A stretch of DNA of 64,000 bases from Daphnia carinata (taxonomy: Eukaryota; Arthropoda; Branchiopoda; Diplostraca; Daphniidae), in NCBI RefSeq assembly GCF_022539665.2, contig NC_081335.1:434001-498000 (forward strand), in the 5' to 3' direction. The position numbers and the translations under genes are program-made. Every line of letters begins with the position of its first letter. The first letter of the stretch is position 1. Positions 26,557 to 41,500 of this stretch are shown piece after piece. The notes below the pieces were generated by a model. The model had not been told where the DNA came from. It saw only the letters and a program-made list of their open reading frames with translations, and made no database searches.

Positions 26557-29500
26557 CTAAATGAGTGTGTCCTCGTCGCGTTCTGTTATGTTGCGCATAA
26601 GTGATCGACCCGTGGGTAACGTGGCCGGCAATAAAAGGGCCGTCTCTTCCATGACCAACGACTCGATGGACGTGCCATCGTTGGCATTTGATACGCAGGC
26701 CATCATCCCACTGCGGCTATTCGTTTCCGCTTCGGAATCCTCATCGGGTCCCTCGCTACTGCTGGACAACGGAGCCGGACGATGGTGATAATGTCCGGCC
26801 GTTAATTTTGGTTTGTTCGCACTGGATGAAATTGTTTTGTTGGTTTTAATCGGATTGTTATTGTCCGTGGCCGAATCGCCACTCTCTTCCATCAAGGGCG
26901 GTTCGCGATACGGCCCGCCACGATGCATAGGTTTGTACGAAGAGCTGCCCGTCGACTCGCTGTGACTTCCAGGATAGTTGACTGTCAAACGGATGTTCCT
27001 CGGTGGAATGGGAGGAGGTACGGGTCGATTGTGCTGACTCCTCAATGTCGCAGTGGCCGGCCTCGGTGCTGGAACGTAGGAGGAAGTCGACACTTGGACG
27101 GCCACACCTACGGAAACTGTGCCCACGGACGATTTGACAGTGGAATCGACTCCATCGTGTAATAGAGAAGCTTTCGTATTTGTCGCCGTTGTTCCAGTTG
27201 TCATTAATCGCGTTTCTGAAGGATGTCCACGACGGCTGTGAATGCCCAAACGCGTTGGCGCTCCGCTAGCAAAATGACTGGCCGGAGGCGTCGCAGTCGA
27301 TGGTGGTCCACAGCTGGAACTTGGTACGAGTAGCAACTGGAACGTGTTTTGTTGATGGCCATCCGCAGTCGGGGTGGAAGAGGAAGAAATCACCTTGACG
27401 GACGGACTGATGGCCACCAACTCCTGCTCCACTTCGATGTGCGATACCTTTAACATTTTTTAAAACATGTTTTCAATGACATCAAAAATTTAAATCAATT
27501 AAAGAGACATTTATACCTCGATATTAGCGACGGCTTTATTATTCTTCATCGATCGGAATGTTTTGCCGCGATTGGTTTTGCTTTGCAATTTCTGGCGGTG
27601 TAGACGCGGATGCATCGCAGCCGATTCTGCTGGCACGTCGGCCGCCGTTGATGGATTGTCCATCGATGTCGAACCCGCAACGGCATCTGCATGCCCACAA
27701 AGAAAAACAAAACAAAAAAAAAACACGAGCCAACCAATTAGCAAACCCGTATAACAAAATAAAAAAAATAAAAATGATAATAATAACAATAATAAAGGGA
27801 AGAAAAAACAATCAATCAAAAACTTGGGGCACCCCGATCGTGCAACAAAAGCTCAGCGGGTCAAAGGGGTACCGGGCAACATGAAATCAAAATTCCTACC
27901 TGCTCTCTGTTCTTGCAGTAAAGCATCTTCCGTTTCGTCGAGTTCACAGAAATCCACTTCAGAAATGGAGGAAGATCGCGAGACCAAACTGGTAGTAGAG
28001 AACGGATGGCCGGCCAGCAGTGATCGTCTATTTAATCGCGTATCGGACGATCCTTTCGTTCCTTTTTGTTTTGGGGAATTATTTTTTTTTTTTTTTATAG
28101 GAGACGATGACAGATAGCCAACACGATACATCCAAACGAAACATCCAGAAGGTACAGAATATGCAGAAAAAAAAAAAAGAAAAAAAAATTGATTTGGTGG
28201 CAATCAAATAATCGATTGTTTAGAAGTAGCTTGAGGGGGGCGCACCAAAGAAAAAAGCGGTTGGCATCGCGACAATAAAAGTTGGTGGGCACGAAAGTTA
28301 TATGGACGGAGAGAGAGAGAGAGACATGCAATTGGGATCAGTCGACCAAACAATACACGGACTGGCCAAGAGCGTGAGACACAATCAATCGATCGACACG
28401 AACACGAGGAGTAGCAGTTCTTCTGTTTTTGGGACGGTTGGAAAACAAATGGAAAAAAAAAAAAGTGACGTTTAAGTTACGTGACTCACCTGACGGTAAA
28501 CTTGAACGGCTCGATGACTCTCCTGCGTAACTCGTCCGGCGCATGTTGATCTTATCCTCAATTTCGTAACTGCCACGACCACCACCTTTATGACGTCATT
28601 TTTGGCGAGGGGTAGTAAAAAAAAAAAAAAAAAAAAAAAAAATAGAATTTTTTTTTAAATGTCGACACACACACACACACACACACTGCGTGTGCGCAAT
28701 TGCAAAAGAAAAATTCATACCGCTACTAGTGCTGGCCTGTAGACTGATTTGACGTTGAGTCATTCCAACTCCGGCAATGACGGATCGGTTTTCGCTGCGG
28801 ACACTCCATTGACGTCGTAAATTCTGGGCCATGTTGGAACTCGTCATCGCCAGTCCCGCTAAAAAAAAAAAAAAAAAAAATGTAATTCAGCCAAAGTGGG
28901 GGGGGAATGAAATTTAGGGCGTGGTCCCCATATTTTTCACGGAAATATTCAAATGGACTATTTCAATCCCTAAAATTCAATTTGGCCGAGTACCTCCTGG
29001 AGGAGCGATGAGTAAGTTAATATCCCTCGACATGTAGGATCTTTCACGCGACATGTTGGAATCCATTGTGGGCCGGCGTGAATTGCCGCTGGCATTGGAT
29101 ATTTCACTTCGCCCGTCAGCCATAATGCTTCTTCGGTTATCATTTTCCGCTTCATCTAAAAAAAAAATTTAATTGACGGTTCAATTCCATTCGTCGACAC
29201 GTTTCACATTAATTTTAATTTTGGGACGGACCTTCTCTTTGATTGGTCACTTCGTCATTGAGGATCATCAATTCGGCCAGGAAACGATCCATCAATTCGC
29301 CAGCTGGAAGCGGGCTGATTTCGGGGGATCCATTCAGTTTTTGACGCAATAAATCTTGGAGAATCTGCTCCTCTTGCCCATCGACTGGCACTGTAATCTG
29401 TAAATGGATTCGAGGCATTACATTAAAAAATTTAATCGTGAAAAACGATGTGTGCGTATACTTTGTTCCACATGAGCGGCAGAATGAGAGGAAAGAGGGG

Positions 29501-32500
29501 CCCTCTCTGAGTGGCAACGAAAATCAAAAAGTTCCAAAACGCCGATCCTCCATCGCCTCGACGTTCTCCTATTTCGCGGATGCAGCGGGCAACCCTCGGC
29601 CAATCGAGCGATAATTGATGATTGAAGCAAGTCATCAAGACTTTCATGCCGAGGAAAGCCACTTGGAGGAGCGTCGTGCGGTTGTTGTTGCGTTGCTGTT
29701 GCGGATGCGTTCCGCTGTGGACGCTGAGCGATCCGCCTCGCGATCCATCACCACTGCCAACACCGGTACCACTACCGCCACCGCTAGCAGCCGTTGCAGC
29801 GCCGGATGAGCTAACATTCTTTGTAGCCACGAGTCGTGCGTGTTGTGTGGAAGGCGGACTTAGAGCGTGGAGGACCACAGTCAAAGCGAAACTAATATCC
29901 GACTGACGAACTCGAGGTGCGTCTGGTGAATATTAAAGACTCTTTTAATTCAATCCCTATTAGGCTATTTTTAAAATAAAGAATTTTACCTTTACGTCCG
30001 GATCCAACTCTCAAACATAATGGCAAAAGCAAATTGAGTAGGATGGACTCTGTCCGTTCTGCTGTGGGGAAAACAAAATTCCCACCGCACGCCTGTTCCA
30101 GTGAGTACGTTTCCTATTCGTTAAAATAAAAAAAAAAAAAATAGACAAATTTGAGAAATTAATATCTACCTGACGGTTATTCAAATTCTTTTTGCGGGTG
30201 AATGTTGTGCGGAAATGTTGAAAAAAGAAAAAAAAAAAAAAAAAAAAAAGGTGACGAAGGAATTTTGTTTTTTTTCTTGGAAAGGTATTGGTTTGCGTGT
30301 TTCTCTTCTGCCCAGGTGTAGGTGTGTAAACATGTGAGTCAATATAAGGCGCTGCTAAAAAAAAAAAAAAAAAGCCATGTAGGTGGGGTGGTGGTAAAGA
30401 ATATCGGTGACGATCGGACGGATGACGACGACGACGAAGATCACGACGATTTGATGACACGTACTAAAAATTTTGACTACGAGTTCATCGTGTCCTAGAA
30501 AAGGGGCGACAGAACATGGAGATCAAATCTACAGGGGGGACACATGACGTCACTATATGAGACTATAATTGAAGTAATAAAAAGGGATAAACTATAATGT
30601 TGTTGACGTGGCAGGGTAACGTGATGCAAACAGGTGGATAAAAAGGGATACATCATCTCTCTCTTTTTTTTCTTTCTATATGACTGAAACTAGTATTGTA
30701 GAACGATGTGAACAAACACAATAGCGGTGAAGTTTCGGGTGGCTGGTTGGTGAAACATGTGCCATCACGGGGAGGAGGGTTGCACCATCAGATGAAAACA
30801 GCGTACATTAAAAAAAAGGGGGGCGGGTTATAATAACATAAATTTGAAGAAATATCTCACCAATGAAATGTGGCTGAACAGCTGGAGGTTTTTCAATGGA
30901 GGAAACAGAGTTATTTGACATAATTATACCATTAATGATAATGAATTGTGTGCTGTCGTTGATTCATTAGACGACTCATCAAACCTGTTTTTGTTTTTTT
31001 TTCTCTTTCCCTTTTTTATAGCTTAATTAAAAATGATGTGGTTAGAAAATAGAAAAAAAAAAAGACACGTACCCCCAGGGCCAAGATCTGCATGGCAACC
31101 AGTTGGACAACGATGGAAGAGAAGGCAGGCGGTGGGGCTAATGAGGAACGCCGGGCGGCTCCTCCACCACCGCTACGAGAATGAATTGGGGATCCGCCAT
31201 CAACGGCTGACATGCTCGCCGACAAGTCGCCCAAAATGAGAGACTATAAACCGAAAATAACAATTATGCGTTATTTTTAAGATGCCCGTTGATAAATGGC
31301 CAGTTCTGAAAACTCTATATTTACCTGACAGGTGGTTATTAACGAACGCAAAGGCGTGGCGTGGACGATGAAGGGTGATTTGCGTAACGTCAGGTAAACG
31401 CCTTTTAGCAGACAAGCGGCTGCCTCCCAGTCCAGGTTTTTCTACGAAACAATAAAAAAAAAACAATCGTTATCAATTGTTTTTGTTTTGTTTTGTTTTT
31501 TATAAATCCAAATTTTATTTATCACTTACCCTCATCGATGGTATTTTGTAGATTTTCGAAAATATCTTGTCCAGCTACTTAAACAAATGAATTCATTTTA
31601 TTAGAAACTATTTTTAAATGCTGGAAATGTACCCGACGGAAGAGCGTGTTGAGCACTTGCTTCATGGGTTCCTGACTCCAATCTCCGTTGGGCATCAAAA
31701 CGGTCATGTATTGCTGGAGTCCACGGCAGGCCATTGTGTTGGCGTCGTAGGAAGACACTTTGAGCAGAGCGTGGGCGATATCAGCCAAACGCTATTTAAT
31801 CAATGATTTAAATTTGCACCAACGTCTTTAGGGTTTTCAATAAATATTTACCGTGTTGCATTTCACATCTAGCGGCTCGTTAATCTTATCTTGCCCTTGT
31901 TTCCGATTCAATTCCGCTAGACGCGCGCTGCATATGACATAATAGTCGGAGACGAGTGATAACAGTGTTGCCCGGGGCATGCGAAAGGCTTGCCATTGTG
32001 CCTCGGAATCATCTTTGTTTGAATTCATTCCTCGATCCGGTACGGAAGAACTTCGGAAATGATCTCCCAAGAATCTCGAATGAGAATCTTCGTCTATTTC
32101 GATCGTTGTGGCCAGCGTTGCCGATCTGTTGGACGTTGGCGGTTTTTGACTGGGCGATTTTTCAAACGTCCGCTGCGGTCCAGAATAGTTTCTATTTTTT
32201 TTTTTTTCCGTGAAAAAAAAATTGTGAATTGATTTAATAGACACGTAATATAAATATTTCATACTTTGTTAGTGCTTCTGCATTGGTTATGAGCGTTTTC
32301 ATAGCCACTCCGAGCTGATGGAGAATGTCTCTTTCAGTACGTGGATCTTTGCGACCGGCGCTGGTTTGCAAATGTTTCAAATAAGCCGGTACAATCGCTT
32401 CCAAAATCATCTATAATAAAAATGAAAGAAATATTCGTTTAAAACATGAATAAAAACGATTATCATGTAGTTAATGATTCACCAAAAGCTGGTGGCCTCG

Positions 32501-35500
32501 GTGAGTATCGATGGCGTATGAAGCCCCCATGACGGCAATGGCAATCGAGTCAAGGATGTTGATGGTATCCGATTCGCCGTGATAACAGAAATCAAGAGCT
32601 TTCAAAGGTTTCTCAGCGGCCACTAAATCCAGCAAATGAAGCGGATCAACTCCGACGCGCTCCAGTGATAACAGGAGGCGGAAAAGACTTTGTACTCGAA
32701 CTTTGCTGGCATCGCCGTAAACGGAATTTCCATCCGTATCAAGTAGCGGGGCAACACTGCCAAACAGTTGCAACATGAACGGCTTCCTGTGCATGATGTA
32801 GAACTGCTGGATCGTGAACTCGATTGTTCGCGCTACAAGCGGATTGCTCTGGTAGTTGGAATAGATGCGCAAAATCGTCGGGATGATGAGAGAATACCTA
32901 CAAACGACATGCCAACAGACTTAGTTACATGTCACGTGTTTTGAATCAAACAAACAAACAAAAGGCGTACCCGTTCAAAGCGAACGCGTTGCGGAACTGA
33001 TGACCCGCATTAATGTAAGTCGCCATGCAGAAACGGAGCATTACAGCGTCTTCGCAATACAACACCAACGCACCGTTGATGACGTTGATAAACAGGTGGA
33101 TGTCTCCGGAATAGGCAAAATTTCCCACCATGGCTTCAAACATTTGTCGAATGAGTTTGACCCAGCTGAGTTTGTGCATGAAATCCAGTGCGCTCAGCTC
33201 CTATTTAAAGTGGGGATTTTTATTTTTATTTTTATTTTTATTTTTTTTAATCAATCGGCTTTTACGATTACTGGAAATTACTTTACCTTGCCCATACATC
33301 CGTTGCTGTACAGGCTCAGATCGGCTTCAAGGGCTTTGCGGGGAAATGAAGGCAGTTTCGTCAGCTCCTCGTGAAGGAACAGAACGCGGGCAATAATCTA
33401 ATTATTTAAAACGTAAGATTAATTTTTCTATTGAAATGAAAAGAGCAGTTAAACCTGATTTGAGCTTTTGAGAACGGATGTAACAAATTGTACTTTGCCC
33501 AATTCCACCATCTTTTCGGTGAAAGCTTGTTTTTGTAACGCATCGTGAGCTCTGATGGGATCCATGTGAACCAAGTTGAGCTGGGGATATTGCGATCGCT
33601 TAAAAAAGTAATAATCGCGAACGTAGGCGGAAGGATTGTGGATTTGATTGGTTCTATAATCTACGAGAAAGTATTCGCGCTGTCTGTGCTCGTCGATCGA
33701 GAAAAAATCGAGCGACTCTTGTAAAATTTGCGAAAATTGCGTGTCTTCCTGAATGGGAAATTGAGACGGGATGGCACCGGAATCGGATTCGTTTGGCCCG
33801 TGAACCACAATTTTCTTGGCCGACGGGACATTGGCCGTGATAAGAATAGAAGCATCACATTGCTCCTTGCGCAAAATTTGCTTTAAATCCTTGAACAGCA
33901 AACCCTGGACGCTTGGCGCCACCTAGCGGACAATTTATGAATTATTTACTTTTCTCTCCAACGTCAATCGGCACCTCACCATAGATAGCAACGAAAGAGC
34001 ATTGCCAACGAGATCCTGACTACCTTCCATTGGAGTTCGAACATAAAACATGATGTAACCAATGAGATAATTGTGGATAGTAAAGGCAGTCTGTTGTGGC
34101 AGCTGAGTCACAAAGCGCAGCAGACGACGTAAAATGGCAAACATTTCGTCTTGCTTTTCGCGAGTCAATTTCTCTAGAATGTGGCGCAGGAAAAGGGCAG
34201 TGTCTTCCACCAAACATGAATGCAACACCTGTTTTCATCAACACGATCGTTAAACGTTTGGAGATACGAATTGAATGTTCAGAAAATGGTAGCGTAAAGA
34301 TGTCACCTGGTTGGCCAAATCGCAGACGGCCACGCCATCTGGCGTCAAAACGGAATCATCCAAAAGGTCGACAATGGGGACGATGGCCGAGCACAAACAA
34401 GACGGAAAGAGAAATTGGGCCGTCTGCAATGGTTGGCCCGAAGTTCGATTTTGCTGTTGAGTCTCATCATCAGCTAAAGAATTTCAATTTTTAAATATTC
34501 AAATTTCAAACATATTTCATCGGCACATGTTTCTCATACCATCCTCGTGATCATCCCCTCCTGAATGATGAAGTGCCGGTTCGTACGATGCCTGCATCGT
34601 GACAGGGACGGCGCTGATGCAAAAGTTTTCCCTTTCGCTACACTTTCTGTCTTCTTCCGCCTTGAGAGCTGATTCGACCGATTCAGTTTGCTGCTTCTTA
34701 CGTGTCTTGGTAGCCGTCACGAGCGATCGATGCGTGTCCTGGTTGAGCGTGACCTCTTGGACTCTGGTACGGACATGCGGCATCCAAGGAGGATCGACCA
34801 CTGGTAAGGATTCGACGCCAATTCGTGGCGACGGCAGCGTAAATTCAATGGCATGTGGTGGCACTTTAAAGGTGTGAGCGGCACCTTCTTCCATTCGAGG
34901 CCAGACTTGATACCTAGACCGCCAAAGAACTTGAAATCTATTAATTTTAAATATAGTTATCACATCTAACTGAAATAAATACACATCTCTTTAAACATCC
35001 TACTTCAAGAGGGCTTTGAAACGTTCAATGGCATCCGGATGTCTAAGGCTACCGTTGAGAAGAAGCGTAACAGGTTCTGGGCAGCGGACAGCCGATAAAA
35101 TAAACATGGCAGCTGCGGCGGCCACTGTTTCCTTTTGGACATCGAGCAACAGCTCCCACGCTATCGGAATGATATCGAGAAAGGCTTCGTCGTTCATGAC
35201 GGTGGCACTTTTGACGAGAACCAATAACGGAGCTTGAAAGAGGTCCATCACCTGCGACGGGGGGAAAGACTTTCGTCCATTTCATTCCTCGTTTTTAAAA
35301 ATTTGAATTTATTTTAAACCTGGAATTTGATGTATTTCACCATGGGATGATCTTCTCGCTTCTTTGTTTTATGTTCTTCGCCATCGCTTTCGTTGGGGAA
35401 ATGTTTGGACTGCAATCCCATGACTTTATTTCGATCCCATTGGTCATGCTCGATTAGGTCACGTGACAGCGCCGCCGATGAGCTGTGGCAAGAGCTCGCC

Positions 35501-38500
35501 TTGGATAGCAAATCATTGGTAGACCTGCCCCACATCAATCAACAAGAGTTTTAGATATACAAAGAAAAACAAGATTTCTAAGAACATCGTGGAACCTTTC
35601 TTTCTTATTGGCAACGCTTTCCCTACGTCGAAGAGGTGATCCCGGTCTACTTTGAGCTCCTTTGGCACTGATCTTTTCTTTCTTGTCGTGGTCCTTGTGA
35701 TGACGCGATTTCTTACTGAAACTAAGAAACTCCACGACTTCCTGATGCTGTGGCTCGTCGCCGTAGATCCTGCGAACGCTGCTCAGCATCCTGCAACAAG
35801 CTCGGCTTTGCCGTCGGAAGCAACGAGGATGGCAGACGTGTTGATGAGTGCATTGATAGTTGAACGAATTGGACAGCAGTAGAACAGACTAGATAAATCG
35901 ATCATTAATAACATGAACTTGCAATTAAATTAAATTAAAATTAAACTCAACTCTAAGCCAAGGCATCCCGCGTGTAGAAATTCCTTCTTCAATGTCCGCT
36001 GCACCGTCGCTGGGGCTTTCATGCTGGCCATCATCACTCAGGATGCCGGGACTTTCTTCGCCAGAGATATCGTGATCCATGTGCACGTCGGATATATCAC
36101 TGCGATCCGATATCGACGACACTTTGCGCTTGGATCGCATCGAATCGGAACGTTTGATGGACTCGGCGTCGGACTGATCGCCGCCACGGCGGGTAGACTC
36201 CCTGTGACTTCGTCTCAATTTCAAACTCCTGCGCTTGAACGAGCCCGTATTGCTCATCGTGCTTCTACGAAGGAGATAGGGTCGACCTTGTGCAAGCCGT
36301 CGACTGCGCTTTTCTTCCAACGCATCATCACCCTGGACATTTCGAACATTTATTCGTCTTAAGAAATCAAACAAATTGCATTGATTTCGTCTTACCTGAA
36401 ATGTGAGGGTTGTATTGCTACTGTCCAGCGATTCATCATCAGGTTCGTGAAGTACAAAACTAATTTTACGCTCTCCTGGAACTCCACCTTGATCAAATCG
36501 AATATTTATTTCTCATTCATTGTATGAAATATTAAAATTTTTGAAAAAAATACCAATGGAATGCCCGTCTCCTGTAATGGATTGAAGACTTTGTGCAGAG
36601 TTCTGAGATTGCCCCATGGAAGAAAGAGCCATACTCCATCGCCTTCCGCCGGCAGTGTTACTCGCTGGAGTCGCAATAGAAGTGGCCAAAGCGATGGAAC
36701 CTGACCCGCCTCCCACACCTCCACCCACCGAGTGATGGACGATTGATTCGCCACTTGACACAATGATGCCACTCGAAGGGACTCCGCCGGACGGGTTACC
36801 GCCTCGCTGTTGCTCGTTAAAAGAACCACCGGAAGCGACATTGAGACTCCCACCCGTGTTGTTTCCACCGCCCGATTTATTGGCTTCGTTGCTCCGAAGA
36901 GAAACGCGGGTTGAACGGGGAAGGCGGCGATACGAGTCCCGTAAAAAGGCCGTAATTTCGAAGAGCAGCATACACGCGGCCAACCGTAGAGGCCAAGGGA
37001 AATCACGTCCGGATGGATTGACACTCGCTTTTTTTTTTTTTTTTTTTTAAATTTAAAATAAGGATTAATCAGTTATACGTTTACATAATTCAATAAAGTG
37101 TTACCTTCAACGAGAAAATCTTCATTTTCATCCTCTTCCATGAGAATACGTTGACGTTGTTCGTCAAGCGTTTGGGCGTCATAATCTTCACAGCAAAGTG
37201 CATCATCAATCAGAATCTCTTCTAACCGGACTCCAATAGCCTTTAAGGTAATTGTGCACGTAAAATATTAAGCTCTGAAAAAAAAAAAAAAAAAAAAAAT
37301 GCTATCTACAATAAAAATGAAAAAACAAAAACAAACCTCTGCCCATGTAAAAAACATGCGACCGCCCAATCTCTGTAGAATGTGCGTTCGTCTCTGCCCG
37401 GACGGAGTCCCCCGATTCGATAGAGGTCCCGACGGTCGATAAAATGGCAAATTCAATTTCATCCAGGACGGCCATTGTCCTCGATTGCATCGGTGGACGA
37501 AATGAGCGCATTCCAATAAAAACGCCGCCCGGGCTATCACCGGAGATTGTGGCTATTTATCGATTGGTAGAAAAACATAATAATAATAAATCATCGTTGA
37601 AAGGCTTTTCGAGATAGCTCCATTTCAAAATACGTACTAAATCGAGAACGGCAGCAATGAGGTTGGCATCGGGGATGGTGCCCGGTTGACAAGCTTCCAG
37701 GAGAAAACTCAATCGAAGCATTCCGTCGTAAATTGCCGGCCCCGAGACCATTTTCCTCTCTCTGGGAATAACCATAAACATTTCTCTTCCGTTTCCATCC
37801 ATCTCCAGGGAATTGCGCCTACTGGGATCTTTTGAAATAGAAAACCAAACAAGTGAAGGGTATCAATTTCTTTCCTTTTATAAAAATATTTTTAAAAAAA
37901 CACACACACCTGGAGTTGCTTCACGGCTGATGATTTGCCTTCGGCTCTTTCCGAATCCAATGCGCGTTAAATGATGCTCTACTCGCCTTCGGGCCTTTTG
38001 CAAGGTGACGCCCACATTACTAGGTCAAAGAGGGAAAAAAAAAAAAAAAAAAAAAATCATAATAATTTCACGTCATTCTCGGTACAAAAAGGAAAACCCA
38101 TTTTTTACTTGCTGCCCGTCCCTCTTTGCTGTAATTTCAACAGAGAAGGTGCTACGGCCTGGGCGACATCCATCGGCTCGTCGGCGTTGCCTTGAGAGGC
38201 CTGGCATCGGCGGTCTTTGCGCATCCATCCAACTACACAAACAATTTTTCAAAATGACTCATCAATTGCTAGGTACGACTTGGAAGAGGTATAGGCCCTT
38301 TACCTATTCCTAATTTCTGGGAATTCTTCCGGCTGCTGCGGTTGCCCATTGCGGGGAAACGCTGTTTAACTTTGGCTTCCTTCTCTTTGAAGCGTTGCGC
38401 AGACAAAGCCAGAGCGTGAACTACAGAGCCTTTACGTATCAGGTTGCCATCTTCATTCCAGCCATCCATTTCACTGTGTTAAACCACATGTCAAAAGCCC

Positions 38501-41500
38501 CGCACGGTTAGTAGTCTAATATATCATATTACCACCCCCCTTTCTCCGCCCCCTCTCTCTCTCTCTCTCTCTCCATCACACACACACACAAAAAAAAATC
38601 AATAGATATTGTCTTTAAAGATAATACCTTGTATTCTTTTTGCCCTTCCGGCTCTTTTCCGATGTTTCGTCAACAACGAAGAACGTAGCTGAAGGAACTG
38701 CACAATCGTCTCCAGCCGGCTGCAGGCATTCCCTAAGAAAAAAACAAAACAAAAAACAATTGAATAAATCAGCCAAGCGGATGAAAGAATTCGTAGATAC
38801 TTGTAATAGCCACTGTTTTCAGGTGGGGTGTCTTGCGGTTGCTGCGGTCGCGCGGCTGAATCCAGCAGCCCACTGAGAAGCACCCGCCGGAAGATTCCAC
38901 CATGGACGTCTTTGATATAGGCGAGTAATTGGCGAACATCGCAGTACAACGCCTATGTAATAAAAAGAAAAGAACGTCTATGAAATATCGATTTGTTGGC
39001 CATCATAAAGAATGGATGCAACACTTACGACATTCTCCGAAGATTTCAGGAATTTTAACGACGCTGTGAGTCGAGTGACGAATGGTTTGAAGATGCAATT
39101 AATAACGTGGCCTTCGATCGTGCGAGGAGAGCTGAAATTCGGCACATAACTTATTCCAGCTTGTCCGGAATCACCGCCCAGCCGCGAGTTTCTCTTTTGA
39201 CCTGAAACAAACGCGTTGATTTTAATTGAATTGGGGATAAGACAAATGAAAAAAAAAAACAAAAAAACAAATTGATTTAGACGTACTGATTGGCGATAGG
39301 ACGAAGCCGGGATCGACGCAGAAACCGACGAGAGCGTGAAGGAAGTCGATGACCTCGCCGAGGGTGTAGCGGCAGATGAGCGTTTGACGAAGGAAGGATC
39401 GAAAGTACTTGCCGGATATGCGGTGCAATTGGGCCATCAAGAGAAGGCCTTGAGAACGAATGAAATCGGAAGACGGATCACGTCGAGAATCGCCGCAGCC
39501 GTGCGGGCAGCCGACGTGCTGGAACACCCTGGCAACGATGTCCACGCAAACACCGTGAGAATGACGCGAAAGCTCCTCCTGATCGACTTGGCCCAACAGC
39601 CCGCTGGCCTGCTGATGGCCGTCTTTATTGCCGCCGGAATTGTTGGGCGATGTGACGGGCGTGGTGACCACGCCGAGATCGAGAAGCAGTTCCAGGACGC
39701 TGAGCGACGTCTCGCAGACACGAACCGAGCAGACATCGGCTCGTGACGTCACAGAGTGAATGGCTTCCAAGATGACGTGCAAATCGAATCCTCCATCTTT
39801 GTTGACAAAGTGAGAAGCCCCAGAGGCTTCCGGCAAGTCTTCAAAGGGATAGACAATGTTGGAATCGGTACTCGAGCGGTTCAAGGGGCTCGTCGGAGCT
39901 GACGCTCTTCCTTCCACGTCTGTTCCATAATGATGCACCTTAAATAAAAAAAAACAAACAAACAAACGAAATCTATATATTCCATCCATCCATCCATTTT
40001 TTTTTTTTCTATTTGAATTCTGTGTGTGTGATTTACTTTAACTCCACCGGGAGTCGATGAATTCGCATCGGTGACGGTGATAACTGGATGAGGCGATGGA
40101 TTTGTCTTGTTGACGGGATATACTTTGGCATCTTTCTTCTTGAAGGGCAAGTTGTGGTCACTGGCTGAGCATCCCAAGTATCTGTTTGAGGTCGACAAAT
40201 ATAAGATATCCACTTGACATCATATGGAACGTGTTCCGTGTACGTAAAAAAAAAACAAAGAAACACTGGCAAAAAAAAAAAAAAAAAAAATGAGAAGAAG
40301 AAATGAGGCGAGCGTGCGTGCCGAAGGAGGTGCAGTTGGCTTACCCAGAAGAAGCAAGTTCATCAATAAGACAACTGGCAGCCATCACCGTGGAGGGCGA
40401 CAGCGCGCAATGATATCAGCGGACGGATAGACACAAAAAAAAAAAAAAAAAAAAAAAAAAAGTGATGAAAAGTGTGCGAGAAGAAGGAAAATTAAAAGGA
40501 AGGAGCAAATAGGTAAAAAGATAGAAAGATAGAAAAAGAAAAAGATGTCAAAGTAAGATGAAACGCGGACACTACGCACTATGCTAGCGATCCATGCCGA
40601 ATCAGAAATCGATACGTTTGTCTAAGATGTGCGCGGTTTGTGTCTCTGTTAGATCGCCGAGTTCAAACTGTACTTCAAAAAATGTTTGTACCTGAGACTG
40701 GGCATGCTCTTGCCTTTGACCAGCGGGGTAGGTTCCTGCATCAAGTAAGAACGCCTGGCGTAATCATTATCGTCCCTGACGCTGGCCAGAGCTGACAACG
40801 GACGTGGTGGAATGGCATTCTCTTTTTCAAGGATCCTCTTGCCACTCGGCGGATACTTTTCCTCCTCACGCTGGAAAAAAAAAGAAAAAAAAGATGAACA
40901 ACTTCTTTTTGAGCGTGTGGTTTTCTTCGTGACCAGACAAAAGGGAGATCAAGAGGAACCAAAGAGGGGGGAGGCAAATATCCTTACGGTCTCCGGAGCG
41001 GATAGAAGCTGCTGCTGCTGCTGCTGCGTCCTATTATGATGAGCGGTGCAAGCGTTCTTGAAATCGATTTTCTCCAGCATCTTGTCCGAGCGTGAGAGAA
41101 GCCGCGTCTCGACAAACGCTTTCAAATCCGCCATTTTGCGTCGTTTCGTTCCGCCCGTCGAGCTGTTGGCCATGTGGTTGCTTTGCCCGCTGTTGATTTC
41201 CTGTTCCTTGCGCTCCGTTTGCTCCGCTGGAGACGATCCTGTCAACATCCAAAACGATAGTGAAACTCTTTCAACTGGAACGCAATAAAAACCGTACAGG
41301 CCTATTTATGCTCCACTGTATCTCATACCTGAATAATGTCGGCTTTGATCGAAACAGTCTGTCGATTTCACATTGGCAGGCGTCTCTTTGCTTTTGCTCT
41401 CGTTGGAACAGAGAGAGACCTCTATTTTGGGTACGGGTAGGGAACTGCTTCGTTTCCGCTGGGGACATCTGGAACGCATTTCTTCGCTGATCTCCTGCAA

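Noticed and set aside
36506-37024. 172-codon frame overlapping a UNC80 exon
   Set aside because: The alternate frame (RLAACMLLFEITAFLRDSYR) is the one that matches UNC80; this frame is a shadow.
39336-39746. 136-codon plus-strand open frame
   Set aside because: It is antisense to a conserved UNC80 exon (DFLHALVGFCVDPG), so it is a shadow.
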